A stretch of 64,000 nucleotides of DNA from Tagaea sp965279565 (GCA_965279565.1 OZ257249.1:868001-932000), one strand, 5' to 3'; shown: positions 8,249 through 16,649, counted from the first letter of the stretch. Notes: generated by a model not told the origin, from the letters alone. Numbers and translations: made by a program.

Positions 8249-9327
8249 CAAACGCTCCCGATCAAGGCGGCGACCGCCTTGCCGCACGCTTCGGTTCCCA
8301 GCAGCCCGCCCAGATCGCGCGTGCGCGTGGCCGGATCGGCAAGCGACTTCTCGACCGCCTTCTCGATGGCCTGTGCGGCTTCGCTCTCGCCCAGATGCTC
8401 GAGCATCATCGCCGCGGTCCAGATCTGGCCGACCGGATTGGCGATGCCCTTGCCCGCGATGTCGGGGGCCGAGCCGTGCACCGGCTCGAACAGCGAGGGG
8501 AACCTGCGCTCCGGATTGAGATTGGCCGAGGGCGCGATGCCGATCGTGCCCGTGCAGGCGGGGCCGAGATCGGAAAGGATGTCGCCGAACAGGTTCGAGC
8601 CGACGACCACGTCGAAGCGGTCCGGGTTCAGCACGAAGTGCGCGGTCAGGATGTCGATATGGTACTGCTCGACGGCCACGCCGGGGAATTCCTTCGACAT
8701 CTCCTTCACGCGGCTGTCCCAGTACGGCATCGAGATCGAGATGCCGTTCGACTTGGTCGCGGAGGTGAGCTTGCGGCGCGGGCGCTTCTTCGCCAGCTCG
8801 AAGGCGTAGCGCAGCACGCGGTCGACGCCGATGCGCGTGAACACCGTTTCCTGAATCACCGTCTCGCGCTCGGTGCCCGGGAAGATCGTGCCGCCCAGCG
8901 ACGTGTACTCGCCCTCCGTGTTCTCGCGCACGACGTAGAAGTCGATGTCGCCCGGCTTGCGGCCGGCCAGCGGGCACGGCACGCCGGGCATCAGGCGCAC
9001 CGGGCGCAGGTTCACGTACTGGTCGAATTCGCGGCGGAACTGGATCAGCGAGCCCCACAGCGAGACATGGTCGGGCACGATGGCGGGCCAGCCGACCGCG
9101 CCGAAGAACAGCGCGTCATGCCCGCCGATCTGCGCCTTCCAGTCGTCCGGCATCATCTTGCCGTGCTTGGCCCAATAGTCGCAGCTCGCAAAATCGAAAT
9201 CGTCGAGCTTCAGGTCGAAGCCGAACTTGGCCGATGCGGCGCGGAGCGCACGCACGCCTTCGGGCACGACTTCCTTGCCGATCCCGTCGCCGGGGATGAC
9301 CGCGATGCGGTAGTTGCGATTCTTCAT
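8248..9327 (-). CDS. Tartrate dehydrogenase / isopropylmalate dehydrogenase family enzyme
   Basis: 359 residues of the beta-decarboxylating dehydrogenase family, NAD- and divalent-metal-dependent. Motifs seen: AVIPGDGIGKEVVPEG at the N-terminus, VVRENTEGEY, KSNGISISMPYW and the metal/substrate loop DVVVGSNLFGDILSDLGP, then EPVHGSAPDIAGKGIANP. The loop ALFFGAVGWP...WGSLIQFRREFDQYVNLRP is of the tartrate dehydrogenase subtype and not LeuB. Likely substrates are tartrate, malate or a related 2-hydroxyacid. It heads the operon with BKACE and nitrilase. A 72-base gap separates it from the PAS_5 gene upstream. Confidence 0.88.
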   Translation of the reverse strand: MKNRNYRIAVIPGDGIGKEVVPEGVRALRAASAKFGFDLKLDDFDFASCDYWAKHGKMMPDDWKAQIGGHDALFFGAVGWPAIVPDHVSLWGSLIQFRREFDQYVNLRPVRLMPGVPCPLAGRKPGDIDFYVVRENTEGEYTSLGGTIFPGTERETVIQETVFTRIGVDRVLRYAFELAKKRPRRKLTSATKSNGISISMPYWDSRVKEMSKEFPGVAVEQYHIDILTAHFVLNPDRFDVVVGSNLFGDILSDLGPACTGTIGIAPSANLNPERRFPSLFEPVHGSAPDIAGKGIANPVGQIWTAAMMLEHLGESEAAQAIEKAVEKSLADPATRTRDLGGLLGTEACGKAVAALIGSV

Positions 9328-9399
9328 CGTTGCGTCCTGCTGCCTATGTCGCCGGACTTTAGCCGCCATGCCGGCCGAGGCAATCGAATTCGGCGGCGT

Positions 9400-9966
9400 T
9401 CAGTTCTCGAGGGCTGCCCGCGCCGCGTCGGCCTCGTCGGACGTCGTCTCGACGCGCACGTAGCAGCAGAAGACCATGTCGACATTGCGCCCGTCGCGCG
9501 CCAGCGGCAGTGCGAGGCGCTGCATGCGGATGTACTGGCGCCCGGCGGTCCACATCTGGTTCTCCCAGTAATGCGCGATGCGCTCGTTCGCGACCTGCGA
9601 GAAGGCCGCGTTGAGCTGGGCACGGCGCGCGGGCACCACGAACTCGTCGAGGTAGCGGCCGGCCGGTGCCGATCCCATGATCTCGACCAGCATCTCGCCG
9701 GCCACGCGGATGCGGAAGCGCAGCGCCCCGCCCTCGTGCACGACATCGTAGAGCACGACGTTGGGGATCAGCTTGGGAAGATCGACCAGCGGATCGATAT
9801 GCTGGCGGCCGGGCAGCGCGCCGGGCGGAGCGGCGGCGCGCCAATAGTCGTAGAAGCGGCGGAAGTCCGGATGGACGGCATCCGGCGGCAGCTCGGGAAT
9901 CTGGATCGGCGGTTCGTTCAATGCGGCATCCCGGACGATCTGAAGTCCTGCGAGGATATGCCGCAT
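9400..9966 (-). CDS. PAS_5-domain protein
   Basis: 188 residues resembling the alphaproteobacterial PAS_5 family (PF07310). Features are an RFYDYWRAAAP...LPGRQHIDPL lead-in, then LIPNVVLYDVV, LRFRIRVAGEMLVEIMGSAPAGRYLDE, and a C-terminal strand VDMVFCCYVRVET. This is a stand-alone sensory-type domain with no output domain, and its ligand and partner are unknown. I start it at the ATG at 9966, because the longer reading passes through the tRNA gene at 10000-10085. No neighbour suggests a function. Confidence 0.8.
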   Translation of the reverse strand: MRHILAGLQIVRDAALNEPPIQIPELPPDAVHPDFRRFYDYWRAAAPPGALPGRQHIDPLVDLPKLIPNVVLYDVVHEGGALRFRIRVAGEMLVEIMGSAPAGRYLDEFVVPARRAQLNAAFSQVANERIAHYWENQMWTAGRQYIRMQRLALPLARDGRNVDMVFCCYVRVETTSDEADAARAALEN

Positions 9967-9999
9967 CCGCGCCAGCCGCCATAGTCGCAGCCGGCCGCT

Positions 10000-10085
10000 T
10001 GGTGCCCCAGGTCGGACTTGAACCAACATGCCCTTGCGGGCAACAGATTTTGAGTCTGCCGCGTCTACCGTTTCGCCACTGGGGC
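10000..10085 (-). tRNA. tRNA-Leu(CAA)
   Basis: Read on the complement, the gene starts GCCCCAGTGGCGAAA and ends CTGGGGC-A-CCA, giving a perfect 7-bp acceptor stem (10079-10085 with 10004-10010), discriminator A at 10003 and an encoded CCA (10002-10000). The anticodon loop is CTCAAAA, so the anticodon is CAA, reading UUG. The long variable arm (GCCCGCAAGGGC) and the D-loop with GGTAGACGC are class II leucine features, and the T-loop is GGTTCAAGTCC. It lies between the PAS_5 gene and dsbB; no integrase or duplicated 3' end is visible nearby. Confidence 0.97.
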
Positions 10086-10165
10086 ACCGGGCCGGACGGT
10101 CGGCGCGGATCATAGGGTCCAATTCGCGCGGGTCAACTGCCGACGGGCTTTGCTATGTTCCGGCC

Positions 10166-10672
10166 ATGAGCCTGCCCGACCTTCCCGCCCGCACGCTTGC
10201 CGCCCTCGTCGCCCTCGGCGGGGCCGCAGTGCTGGGTGCTGCACTCGCCTTCCAGCATATCGGCGGGCTCGCCCCATGCGTGCTCTGCTACTGGCAGCGC
10301 TATCCCTACTGGGCGGCGATCCCGCTGGCCGCGGCCGCCGCCCTTGCGATGGGTATCAACCGGCGGCTGGCCGCCGCCCTGCTCGCCCTCGCCGCCGCGT
10401 GCCTCGTCGTCGATGCCGGGATCGCGGCGTTCCATGTCGGCGTCGAGTTCAAATGGTGGGAAGGGACGTCCGAATGCGGCGGTACGCGCCCGCCCTCGGG
10501 CAGCCTCGAGGAGCTGCGCGCCCGCCTGCTCGCGGCCCCGGTGGTCCGCTGCGACGAGCCGGCCTGGACATTGTTCGGCCTGTCGATGGCGGGGTACAAT
10601 TTCTTCGCGGCCCTCGGCCTTGCCCTGCTTGCCGCGATCGCAGCACTTCGCGCGCGCGACGGAGACGCCTGA
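10166..10672 (+). CDS. dsbB: Disulfide bond formation protein B (DsbB family)
   Basis: 168 residues, four membrane spans. The first periplasmic loop has the CxxC redox pair (LAPCVLCYWQRYPYW, near residues 38-41) and the second loop has the distal cysteine pair (TSECGG and VVRCDEPAW). DsbB oxidises a periplasmic DsbA partner and passes electrons to ubiquinone. The gene overlaps coq7, a ubiquinone biosynthesis gene, by one base (TGATG), which makes a functional pairing sensible: the electron acceptor and the enzyme that uses it. The start is the ATG at 10166; longer readings run into the tRNA. Confidence 0.9.
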   Translation: MSLPDLPARTLAALVALGGAAVLGAALAFQHIGGLAPCVLCYWQRYPYWAAIPLAAAAALAMGINRRLAAALLALAAACLVVDAGIAAFHVGVEFKWWEGTSECGGTRPPSGSLEELRARLLAAPVVRCDEPAWTLFGLSMAGYNFFAALGLALLAAIAALRARDGDA

Positions 10673-11226
10673 TGGACAACGCACGCATGATGGGACTTCC
10701 GGGCGAACCTGCGGGCGACAGGCTGGTCGACCGCGTGCTGCGCGTCGACCTCGCCGGCGAATATGGTGCCGTGCGCATCTACGAAGGCCAGCTCGCCGTG
10801 CTGGGGCGCGAGGGGCCGGTCGGCGAGACGATCGCGCACATGGCCGAACAGGAACGCCGCCATCTCGCGGCCTTCGAGAAGCTGGTCCCCGAACGCCACG
10901 CGCGCCCCACGCTGCTGCAGCCCTTCTGGCACGTGGCGGGCTTCGCACTCGGGGCCGCCACCGCGATGCTCGGGCCCAAGGCCGCGATGGCCTGCACGGT
11001 CGCGGTCGAGGAAGTGATCGACGAGCATTATCGCGAGCAGATCGAAGCGCTGCCCGAGACGGAAGGCGCGCTCAAGGCCACGCTCGAGGAGTTCCGCCGC
11101 GAGGAGGTCGAGCACCGCGACACCGCCCTCGCCCACGATGCGGCGGGCGCACCGGGCTACGAACTGCTGACCGGTGCGGTCAAGACGGGCTCGCGGCTGG
11201 CGATCTGGCTGTCGTCACGAATCTGA
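10672..11226 (+). CDS. coq7: Demethoxyubiquinone hydroxylase Coq7
   Basis: 184 residues of the membrane-associated diiron hydroxylase that performs the C6 hydroxylation late in ubiquinone synthesis. The diiron ligands are visible in four helices: GEYGAVRIYEGQ, MAEQERRHLAAFE, AVEEVIDEHYREQIE and REEVEHRDTAL (E, ExxH, E, ExxH). A central hydrophobic segment, HVAGFALGAATAMLG, matches the membrane-docking helix. The length fits the short bacterial form. It is translationally coupled to dsbB (one-base overlap). A small unrelated ORF follows after 69 bases. Confidence 0.95.
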   Translation: MDNARMMGLPGEPAGDRLVDRVLRVDLAGEYGAVRIYEGQLAVLGREGPVGETIAHMAEQERRHLAAFEKLVPERHARPTLLQPFWHVAGFALGAATAMLGPKAAMACTVAVEEVIDEHYREQIEALPETEGALKATLEEFRREEVEHRDTALAHDAAGAPGYELLTGAVKTGSRLAIWLSSRI

Positions 11227-11295
11227 ATTACAGGCGGTGACAATATTTCTCGGGACCGCCCCGATTTCGCCATGCTTCGCGGCGATAACGCGGGC

Positions 11296-11469
11296 ATGTC
11301 GAAGCCGAAGCATTGCACCAAGCTGGGTCTGGACGAGGAACCTCTCCTGAGCGACCTCCTCGACGATCCGATCACGAAGGCCGTGATGGCGCGCGACCGC
11401 GTCACGCGCGAGGAACTGGTCGCGCATATCGCCGAGGCGCAGGCCCGGCTCGCGTCCGTCGAGGCATAG
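11296..11469 (+). CDS. Small conserved-looking protein of unknown function
   Basis: A 57-residue acidic peptide (MSKPKHCTKLGLDEEPLLSD start, then LDDPITKAVMARDRV). The second half is predicted helical. Patterns of the type LLxDPIxxxxMxxDxV recur in small alphaproteobacterial proteins that I remember as uncharacterised. It may start at 11272, which would add eight residues, but the internal ATG begins a more plausible N-terminus. It has its own stop just before the PL5-like gene and good high-GC codon usage. No function can be assigned. Confidence 0.6.
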   Translation: MSKPKHCTKLGLDEEPLLSDLLDDPITKAVMARDRVTREELVAHIAEAQARLASVEA

Positions 11470-11502
11470 ACCGCCCGCACGCGGACGGCTAACGTGGCCG
11501 GC

Positions 11503-12918
11503 ATGATCCGCCGGTCCGCCGCCTTCCTGATCCTGACGCTCGCCGCCGCGGGTGCCAATGCAAGCTCGCCCGGCGACGGCGCCTATCGCGGCGGCGTGGA
11601 ATGCGCCGGCATCGGCACGGCACCCGGATTCAAGCAGACGATCGCGGTCGTCGTGCGCGACGGGCGCTTCGCGCTCCGGCGCGGCATCCCCGACGAGGAC
11701 GGCTCGGAAACGCTCGAAGGCTATGTCGACAACGACGGCGGCGTGCGCGTCGAAGGCAGTTATCGCGCCGAGGCGGAGAAGCCCGTCCTCTACGAAGGCC
11801 GCATCGAGGCAAGCCGCATCCGCGCCGAAGGCATGCGCGGGCCGCGCAAATGCAGGATGACGCTCGACGCCGCCCCGTCGGCCGGGATCGACCCGCCCTA
11901 TGTGCGCCTGCCCGAGATCGCTTCGCGGCGCGAGGCGGTGGGGGCAAGAATCGCCGGGAACTTCGCCTGCGGCGAGCCGCCGGCCCCGCCGCGCGACCTG
12001 ACGGTCGAGTCCTTCTACAGGCGCGACGATCCGAGCTTCTCGATCATCGATCCCGAAGCGCTTGCCGCGCGCAACCGGGCGGCGGCCCCGCTGTCGGCCA
12101 TGGCCGGCGGGATCGCGCGCATGGGCGACCGCTATCTTGCGGCAAGCCCGCGCAGCCCGGCGGTCGCCGCCTGCATGGCCGCCTGGCTCGAACGCTGGGC
12201 AGGCGAAGGCGCCATGCTCGGCCGCGTTTCGCAGCAGGGCGGCTACGAACGCAAATGGACACTCGCCACGCTCGCACTCAACTACGCGCTGCTGGCGGAC
12301 GCGCCGGAGATCGACGGCGATTCGCGCGCGCGCATCGAAGGCTGGCTGCGCGATCTCGCCTGGGCGACGGTGCCCGACTATTCGCGCCGGCCCTTCGTCG
12401 AGCAGAACAACCATCTCAACTGGGCTTCCCTCGCCGTGCTTGCCGCCGCCGTGGCGACCGACGACGCGGCTTTGTTCGACTGGGGCATCGCCGCCGCGCG
12501 CGGCGCGCTCGAAGCCGTATCGGCCGACGGCTCGCTGCCGCGCGAGATCGCGCGACGCTCGAAGGCGCTCCACTATCACCGCTTCGCGCTGGAACCGCTC
12601 GTGCTGGTCGACGCGCTCGCCGCGGCCAACGGCATCGAGCTGTCGGAGAAGTCCGGCGACGCGCTCGACCGGCTCGCCGCCTTCACGCGCGACGGCTTCG
12701 AGGATCCCGAGCCGGTCGCGAAGCGCGCAGGTGCGGCACAGGAAGGGTTCGGGCAGGACGTGGTGACGCCCGGCTCCTACGCGTGGGCCGAGATCTATCT
12801 GGCCCGACGCGAGGACGAGAAGCTTGCCGCCGCACTCGATCGCGTGCGCGGCCGCGGCCTGTCGACGACGTGGCTGGGCGGAAACCTGACGCTGCGCTTC
12901 GGCCCGGCGAAGCGCTAG
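11503..12918 (+). CDS. Secreted alginate-lyase-like (PL5-type) protein with extra N-terminal domain
   Basis: About 471 residues with a signal peptide (MIRRSAAFLILTLAAAGANA); a GTG at 11494 would add three residues. Residues ~22-130 are a beta-rich domain with a cysteine pair that I do not recognise. The remainder looks like the alpha/alpha-barrel of alginate lyases: RPFVEQNNHLNWASLAVLAA carries the NNH active-site motif, and SKALHYHRFALEPLVLVDAL matches the catalytic HYH segment. It would cleave mannuronate-type polymers in the periplasm or outside the cell. No alginate biosynthesis genes accompany it, so the substrate may differ. Confidence 0.75.
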   Translation: MIRRSAAFLILTLAAAGANASSPGDGAYRGGVECAGIGTAPGFKQTIAVVVRDGRFALRRGIPDEDGSETLEGYVDNDGGVRVEGSYRAEAEKPVLYEGRIEASRIRAEGMRGPRKCRMTLDAAPSAGIDPPYVRLPEIASRREAVGARIAGNFACGEPPAPPRDLTVESFYRRDDPSFSIIDPEALAARNRAAAPLSAMAGGIARMGDRYLAASPRSPAVAACMAAWLERWAGEGAMLGRVSQQGGYERKWTLATLALNYALLADAPEIDGDSRARIEGWLRDLAWATVPDYSRRPFVEQNNHLNWASLAVLAAAVATDDAALFDWGIAAARGALEAVSADGSLPREIARRSKALHYHRFALEPLVLVDALAAANGIELSEKSGDALDRLAAFTRDGFEDPEPVAKRAGAAQEGFGQDVVTPGSYAWAEIYLARREDEKLAAALDRVRGRGLSTTWLGGNLTLRFGPAKR

Positions 12919-12957
12919 ATCGGATTCCCGGCACTCTATGACATAAGAATGTATACC

Positions 12958-12986
12958 TTGACCGGCTTCTGATTGTTCCTTATTGG
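12958..12986 (+). promoter_or_regulatory. Candidate sigma-70 promoter for the 13016-15136 unit
   Basis: TTGACC (12958-12963), an exact 17-base spacer, then TATTGG (12981-12986). Transcription would start near 12993, about 23 bases before the ATG at 13016, with a GGAGAG ribosome-binding site at 13006-13011. This makes the two-gene unit independently transcribed from the lyase upstream. Confidence 0.6.
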
Positions 12987-13015
12987 TTCTGCCACTCTGA
13001 GATGTGGAGAGAACC

Positions 13016-14320
13016 ATGCGCCCGAACAATCTTCTGGACTGCGATCCCAAGACCGGCCGTTCCACCGGCTGGTTCGATCTCGACGACTGGGTGGGACCCG
13101 ACCGTCCGAGCCACCGCGCCGACATCGCCAAGATCGAAGGCATCCTCGCGAACAGCGGCGACTATTCGCTCGAACGCGCGCAGGGACCGACCGCCTATTG
13201 GGGGATCGCGCTCGACGACGGGATCCGCGCCTACCAGCGGCGCAACGGACTTGCGGTCGACGGCGTGCTGCGCCCGGGCGGCCCGACCATCGAACATATG
13301 CGCCAGGCCTATGGCGCAGTCCTCGACGCCTACGATCCGCCCACACCCGACGAGATCGACGCGCACCACGACGTTGTCGGCGCCGACAATCCCGGCACCA
13401 TCGAATGGCGCGGCGCGAGCGCATCGCTGGCAACGCCGGCCCCGTCGGCCGACGCACTCGCAGCACTCGGCATCCACGCCCCGCAGCATCAACCCCCCGG
13501 CACCAAGATCGCCGGCCCGTGGACCATGCAGCCGCTGCCGATACCGCCGGCGAACATGCCCCCGCCGTCGCTTCTGGCGCCGCTGCCCGGGCGCCGGTTC
13601 CCGATTCCGCCCCGGCCCGCAATCTTTCCCGGATCGCCGCCGCCGCTTGTCCCGCCGCCGGCCAACGACACGGGAAAGCCCGTCATCCATCCGCCGCCGA
13701 AGGTTCCGACACATACGGGGCAACCCGCACCGCCGCCCGAAGGCGGAACGACCGAGAAATTCCCGGCCGAACTCGACGCGGGCGAGACGAAGCTCATCAA
13801 CGAGATCATCGAGGGGATTCTCCCGTCGGTTCTCGAGATCAGGACCGCCGACGGGCGCTTTGACAATCGCGGCAAAAAATCGACAGTCGAGGCGAACAGC
13901 GAAGTCGCGAAGTACCTCAAGGAGTGGTTCGCGAATTCACCGCTGATCAAAGTGTATGAGCACTTCCGCGGCACAAACTTCGAAGGCAGGCGCGAGAAGT
14001 ATTTGCCCGAAATGACCATCGAAAGCCTCACCCGCAAGATTCGCCGGGCGGACGTGACATATAAGTACACGGGGAAGGACGGCCGGCAGCGATACTTCCA
14101 TGCGAACACCGTATCGACGGATTCCAAAGGCGATCCGACGAAGGCCGAGTTGGAAGCGGGCCGCGATATCGCAAGCGCCGAAGACACGGGCGGCGTCGCG
14201 CTTCCGCCGAAGCCCAACCCGGGCGAAACCATGGAGGCCTATATCGACAGGGTCCGGCCGATTCTCGACGAATCGCTCGACAAGCTGGCGGAGGATATCG
14301 TCCGCCGTATGCGGGAGTGA
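13016..14320 (+). CDS. Peptidoglycan-binding-domain protein with Pro-rich linker and unknown C-terminal domain
   Basis: 434 residues. GGAGAG at 13006-13011 selects the ATG at 13016 over a GTG at 13004. Residues ~36-95 look like a PG_binding_1 fold (AYWGIALDDGIRAYQRRNGL, VDGVLRPGGPTI). Residues ~120-245 are extremely Pro-rich (PPPSLLAPLPGRRFPIPPRP), a flexible linker. Residues ~250-434 form a charged domain I do not recognise, and its DNA around 13860-14110 is visibly less GC-rich. There is no signal peptide. The architecture (wall-targeting module, linker, variable tip, small partner gene 3 bases downstream) resembles polymorphic effectors, but no toxin fold is identified. Confidence 0.75.
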   Translation: MRPNNLLDCDPKTGRSTGWFDLDDWVGPDRPSHRADIAKIEGILANSGDYSLERAQGPTAYWGIALDDGIRAYQRRNGLAVDGVLRPGGPTIEHMRQAYGAVLDAYDPPTPDEIDAHHDVVGADNPGTIEWRGASASLATPAPSADALAALGIHAPQHQPPGTKIAGPWTMQPLPIPPANMPPPSLLAPLPGRRFPIPPRPAIFPGSPPPLVPPPANDTGKPVIHPPPKVPTHTGQPAPPPEGGTTEKFPAELDAGETKLINEIIEGILPSVLEIRTADGRFDNRGKKSTVEANSEVAKYLKEWFANSPLIKVYEHFRGTNFEGRREKYLPEMTIESLTRKIRRADVTYKYTGKDGRQRYFHANTVSTDSKGDPTKAELEAGRDIASAEDTGGVALPPKPNPGETMEAYIDRVRPILDESLDKLAEDIVRRMRE

Positions 14321-14323
14321 TTG

Positions 14324-15136
14324 ATGACGCCCCATGATTTCGACGATTTGCGCCGCGAAGGCCCGATCCCCGCGATCGTGCCGAACTTCGGACACCGGCG
14401 CGAGATCTGCTGGACCCGCGCCGATCTTGGCCGGTTCGGCGACGCTCTGCGGCGCGCGTTTCCGGACGCGTTCTTCTACGAGCATTTCGAATCGGGCGAC
14501 GAAACATGCCCAAAACCCAGTCCGCTCGTTCCCGAACGGCTGGACGATCCGCGGATCGTCAACTCGATCCATGTCCTTTTTCCCTATCCGGGATGGAAGC
14601 CGAAACTGGTTCTGGCGACGTACGATCCTGGGCGGGTGAAGCCCTACTGGACATGGTCGCACTACGTTTCGCCAATCCTGACGATCAACAACGGCCTGCG
14701 CGGATCCGGCGCCTTGAACATCGACGCGAGCGCTCCCGACACATGGATCGACGAAGCCGCCGACAGCCCGATCGAGACCTGGCGGCTATCCAGCGTCACG
14801 ACGTCGTACCGCCGCGAACTTCCCGAAGAGCGGCGCATCCAGGCGCGTGCACTGCGCATCCTGGAGCGCATGTGCGTGCGCACCGTTCCGGTCCGCTGGG
14901 ATACCTACGCCGACTTTCAGGCGCGCAAGGGCCGCGTCCGGAAATCCGGCTTCTTGGCCGGATGTGGCTGGGTCACGCCGGCCGTCCTCGACTGGTACCG
15001 AGCTGCGCCGCGGCGCGCGATCGATCTCGGCCTCTTCATGCAAGGGTCCGCAGACAGCTGCCTGCCCGTCGACGAGGTTCCGGATTCGTGGTGGGGAGAC
15101 GTGAGGAAGCCGAAATGGGCGCAGGTCGGCGGCTAG
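14324..15136 (+). CDS. Uncharacterised protein paired with the peptidoglycan-binding protein
   Basis: 270 residues, cytoplasmic by composition (no signal peptide or membrane span). It starts at the ATG at 14324, seven bases after a GGAG at 14313-14316; a TTG at 14321 is the alternative. The stop of the upstream gene is only three bases away, so the two are co-translated. Visible blocks are REICWTRADLGRFGDALRRA, HVLFPYPGWKPKLVLATYDP and RGSGALNIDASAPDTW; I do not recognise the family. The position suggests an immunity, chaperone or adaptor partner, purely by inference. Its TAG overlaps the convergent HNH stop within the sequence CTAG. Confidence 0.7.
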   Translation: MTPHDFDDLRREGPIPAIVPNFGHRREICWTRADLGRFGDALRRAFPDAFFYEHFESGDETCPKPSPLVPERLDDPRIVNSIHVLFPYPGWKPKLVLATYDPGRVKPYWTWSHYVSPILTINNGLRGSGALNIDASAPDTWIDEAADSPIETWRLSSVTTSYRRELPEERRIQARALRILERMCVRTVPVRWDTYADFQARKGRVRKSGFLAGCGWVTPAVLDWYRAAPRRAIDLGLFMQGSADSCLPVDEVPDSWWGDVRKPKWAQVGG

Positions 15137-15771
15137 ATCGGGTCCAGCTCGGTGTCCCAGTAGAGGAAGTCGCGCCAGCTCTCGTGCAGGTAGTTGGGCG
15201 GGAAGGCGCGGCCGTTTTCCTGCAGCTCGGTCGATGTCGGCTGCGCCGCCTTGTTGCGCGGGAACATCTTCGCCTCGTTCGGCAGGCGGCTGCCCTTGAC
15301 GAGGTTGCAGCACGAGCACGCCGTGACGACGTTCGTCCATGTCGTGCGGCCGCCGCGCGAGCGCGGGATTACGTGGTCGAAGGTGAGCTCGGGTGCGGGA
15401 AATCCGTCGCCACAGTACTGGCATTCGAACCGGTCGCGCAGGAACACGTTGAAGCGCGTGAAGGCCGGCCGGCGCGCGGCGGGCACATATTCTTTGAGCG
15501 AGATGACCGACGGCAGCCGGAACGCCTGAGAGGGCGAGCGCACGATGCGGTCGTACTCGGACACGACATTGACGCGGTCCTGGTAGACCGCCTTGATCGC
15601 GTCCTGCCACGACCAGATCGACAGCGGGAAATACGAGAGCGGACGGAAATCGGCGTTGAGGACGAGTGCGGGGCAGGCTTCGGCGTGGACCGCGTGGCCG
15701 TTGACCGGAACGAACGGCACGCATGCCGGATCGATCGGCTCGCTCAGCGAACTATGCGCTTGCACACTCAC
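15133..15771 (-). CDS. HNH endonuclease
   Basis: 212 residues. The HNH core is complete: RFECQYCGDGF (first CxxC), LTFDHVIPRSRGG (DH of the ββα-metal motif), TNVVTACSCCNLVKGSRLP (Asn, second CxxC and the N-x-K ending). The N-terminal 100 residues (LVLNADFRPLSYFPLSIWSW, AVYQDRV) match the widespread chromosomal HNH protein of alphaproteobacteria, whose role is unclear. It is not a homing enzyme by context. The stop codon is shared in a 4-base overlap with the convergent gene. The 160 bases upstream hold an AT-rich patch (CAATCAATCAATTGATAG) likely to be its promoter. Confidence 0.9.
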   Translation of the reverse strand: MSVQAHSSLSEPIDPACVPFVPVNGHAVHAEACPALVLNADFRPLSYFPLSIWSWQDAIKAVYQDRVNVVSEYDRIVRSPSQAFRLPSVISLKEYVPAARRPAFTRFNVFLRDRFECQYCGDGFPAPELTFDHVIPRSRGGRTTWTNVVTACSCCNLVKGSRLPNEAKMFPRNKAAQPTSTELQENGRAFPPNYLHESWRDFLYWDTELDPI

Positions 15772-15933
15772 GCGCGACCCCTCCGCCTCCGTTTCCGGTG
15801 CGGCAGCCGCCCCTGTCGTTCAAGTCCGGGCGAGCCGCGGCACGAGATTCGACGTAAACCCAATCAATCAATTGATAGGCGATCCGGCGAAAGAACACAA
15901 CATCCAGCGTGTTTCGCGAAGATGACGGTTCGC

Positions 15934-16605
15934 TTACGCCGCGAGCGTGGCGCCCAGCCGCTCGATCAGGAATTCAGCACCGGCCTGCAGGCCCGCCTCG
16001 TCGATCGAATGCGGAAGGTCGGGACAGGTCAGCGTCTCGACCGCGATGCCCGCGGCGTCGAGTGCCGAAGCCGCCTGGTCCATGCGCTCGTACGGCACGA
16101 CGGGATCGGCATCGCCATGCACGAGCAGGACGGGCGGGCGCGAACGCAGCTCGGCCGCAAGAAGTTCCGCGCCGATGAGTGCTCCGGAAAATCCGACGAC
16201 ACCGGCGATCGCGACCGCGCGGCGCGGGGCGACGTAGAGCGACATCATCGTGCCCTGGCTGAAGCCGACCAGTGCCAGCCGCTCGGGCGGCAGGTCGTGG
16301 CGCGCAAGCTCGGCGTCGAGGAACGAGTCGAGGATCGGGGCGGCCGCCTGCACGCCGGCCAGCACGCGCGCGGGCGAGCGGTCGAGCAGGCTGAACCACT
16401 GGCGGCCATAGGGCGCCATGTCGCACGGGAAGGGTGCATGCGGCGAGACGAACGCGGTGTGCGGCAGCACGCGTGCCCACAGCGGGGCGAGCGAGATCAG
16501 GTCGTTGCCGTCGGCACCCAGGCCGTGCAGCAGCACGACGACGCTTTTCGCCTTGCCGCCTGCCTGCGGGGCCAGCCGCGGCCCGTCGAGTTCGAAAAAT
16601 CCCAT
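15934..16605 (-). CDS. Alpha/beta hydrolase, phospholipase/carboxylesterase family
   Basis: 223 residues of the small-esterase (abhydrolase_2) family. The oxyanion segment VVVLLHGLGADGNDL is at residues 22-36, the nucleophile elbow is ALVGFSQGTMMSLY (Ser in GFSQG), the Asp is in LLVHGDADPVVPY and the catalytic His is in CPDLPHSID. Related enzymes hydrolyse short-chain esters or lysophospholipids, or depalmitoylate proteins. No signal peptide, so cytosolic. It is divergent from gluQ with 44 bases between the start codons. Confidence 0.92.
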   Translation of the reverse strand: MGFFELDGPRLAPQAGGKAKSVVVLLHGLGADGNDLISLAPLWARVLPHTAFVSPHAPFPCDMAPYGRQWFSLLDRSPARVLAGVQAAAPILDSFLDAELARHDLPPERLALVGFSQGTMMSLYVAPRRAVAIAGVVGFSGALIGAELLAAELRSRPPVLLVHGDADPVVPYERMDQAASALDAAGIAVETLTCPDLPHSIDEAGLQAGAEFLIERLGATLAA

Positions 16606-16649
16606 GCGGGATTTGGTACCAGTGCCGCCATGCTAATGTCGAGAACGCA

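Noticed and set aside
10000..10085. tRNA-Leu as an integration site of a genomic island
   Set aside because: No integrase, direct repeat of the tRNA 3' end or composition change is seen on either side.
10000..10122. N-terminal extension of the PAS_5 protein through the tRNA region
   Set aside because: The extension is translated tRNA-Leu sequence; the ATG at 9966 is the sensible start.
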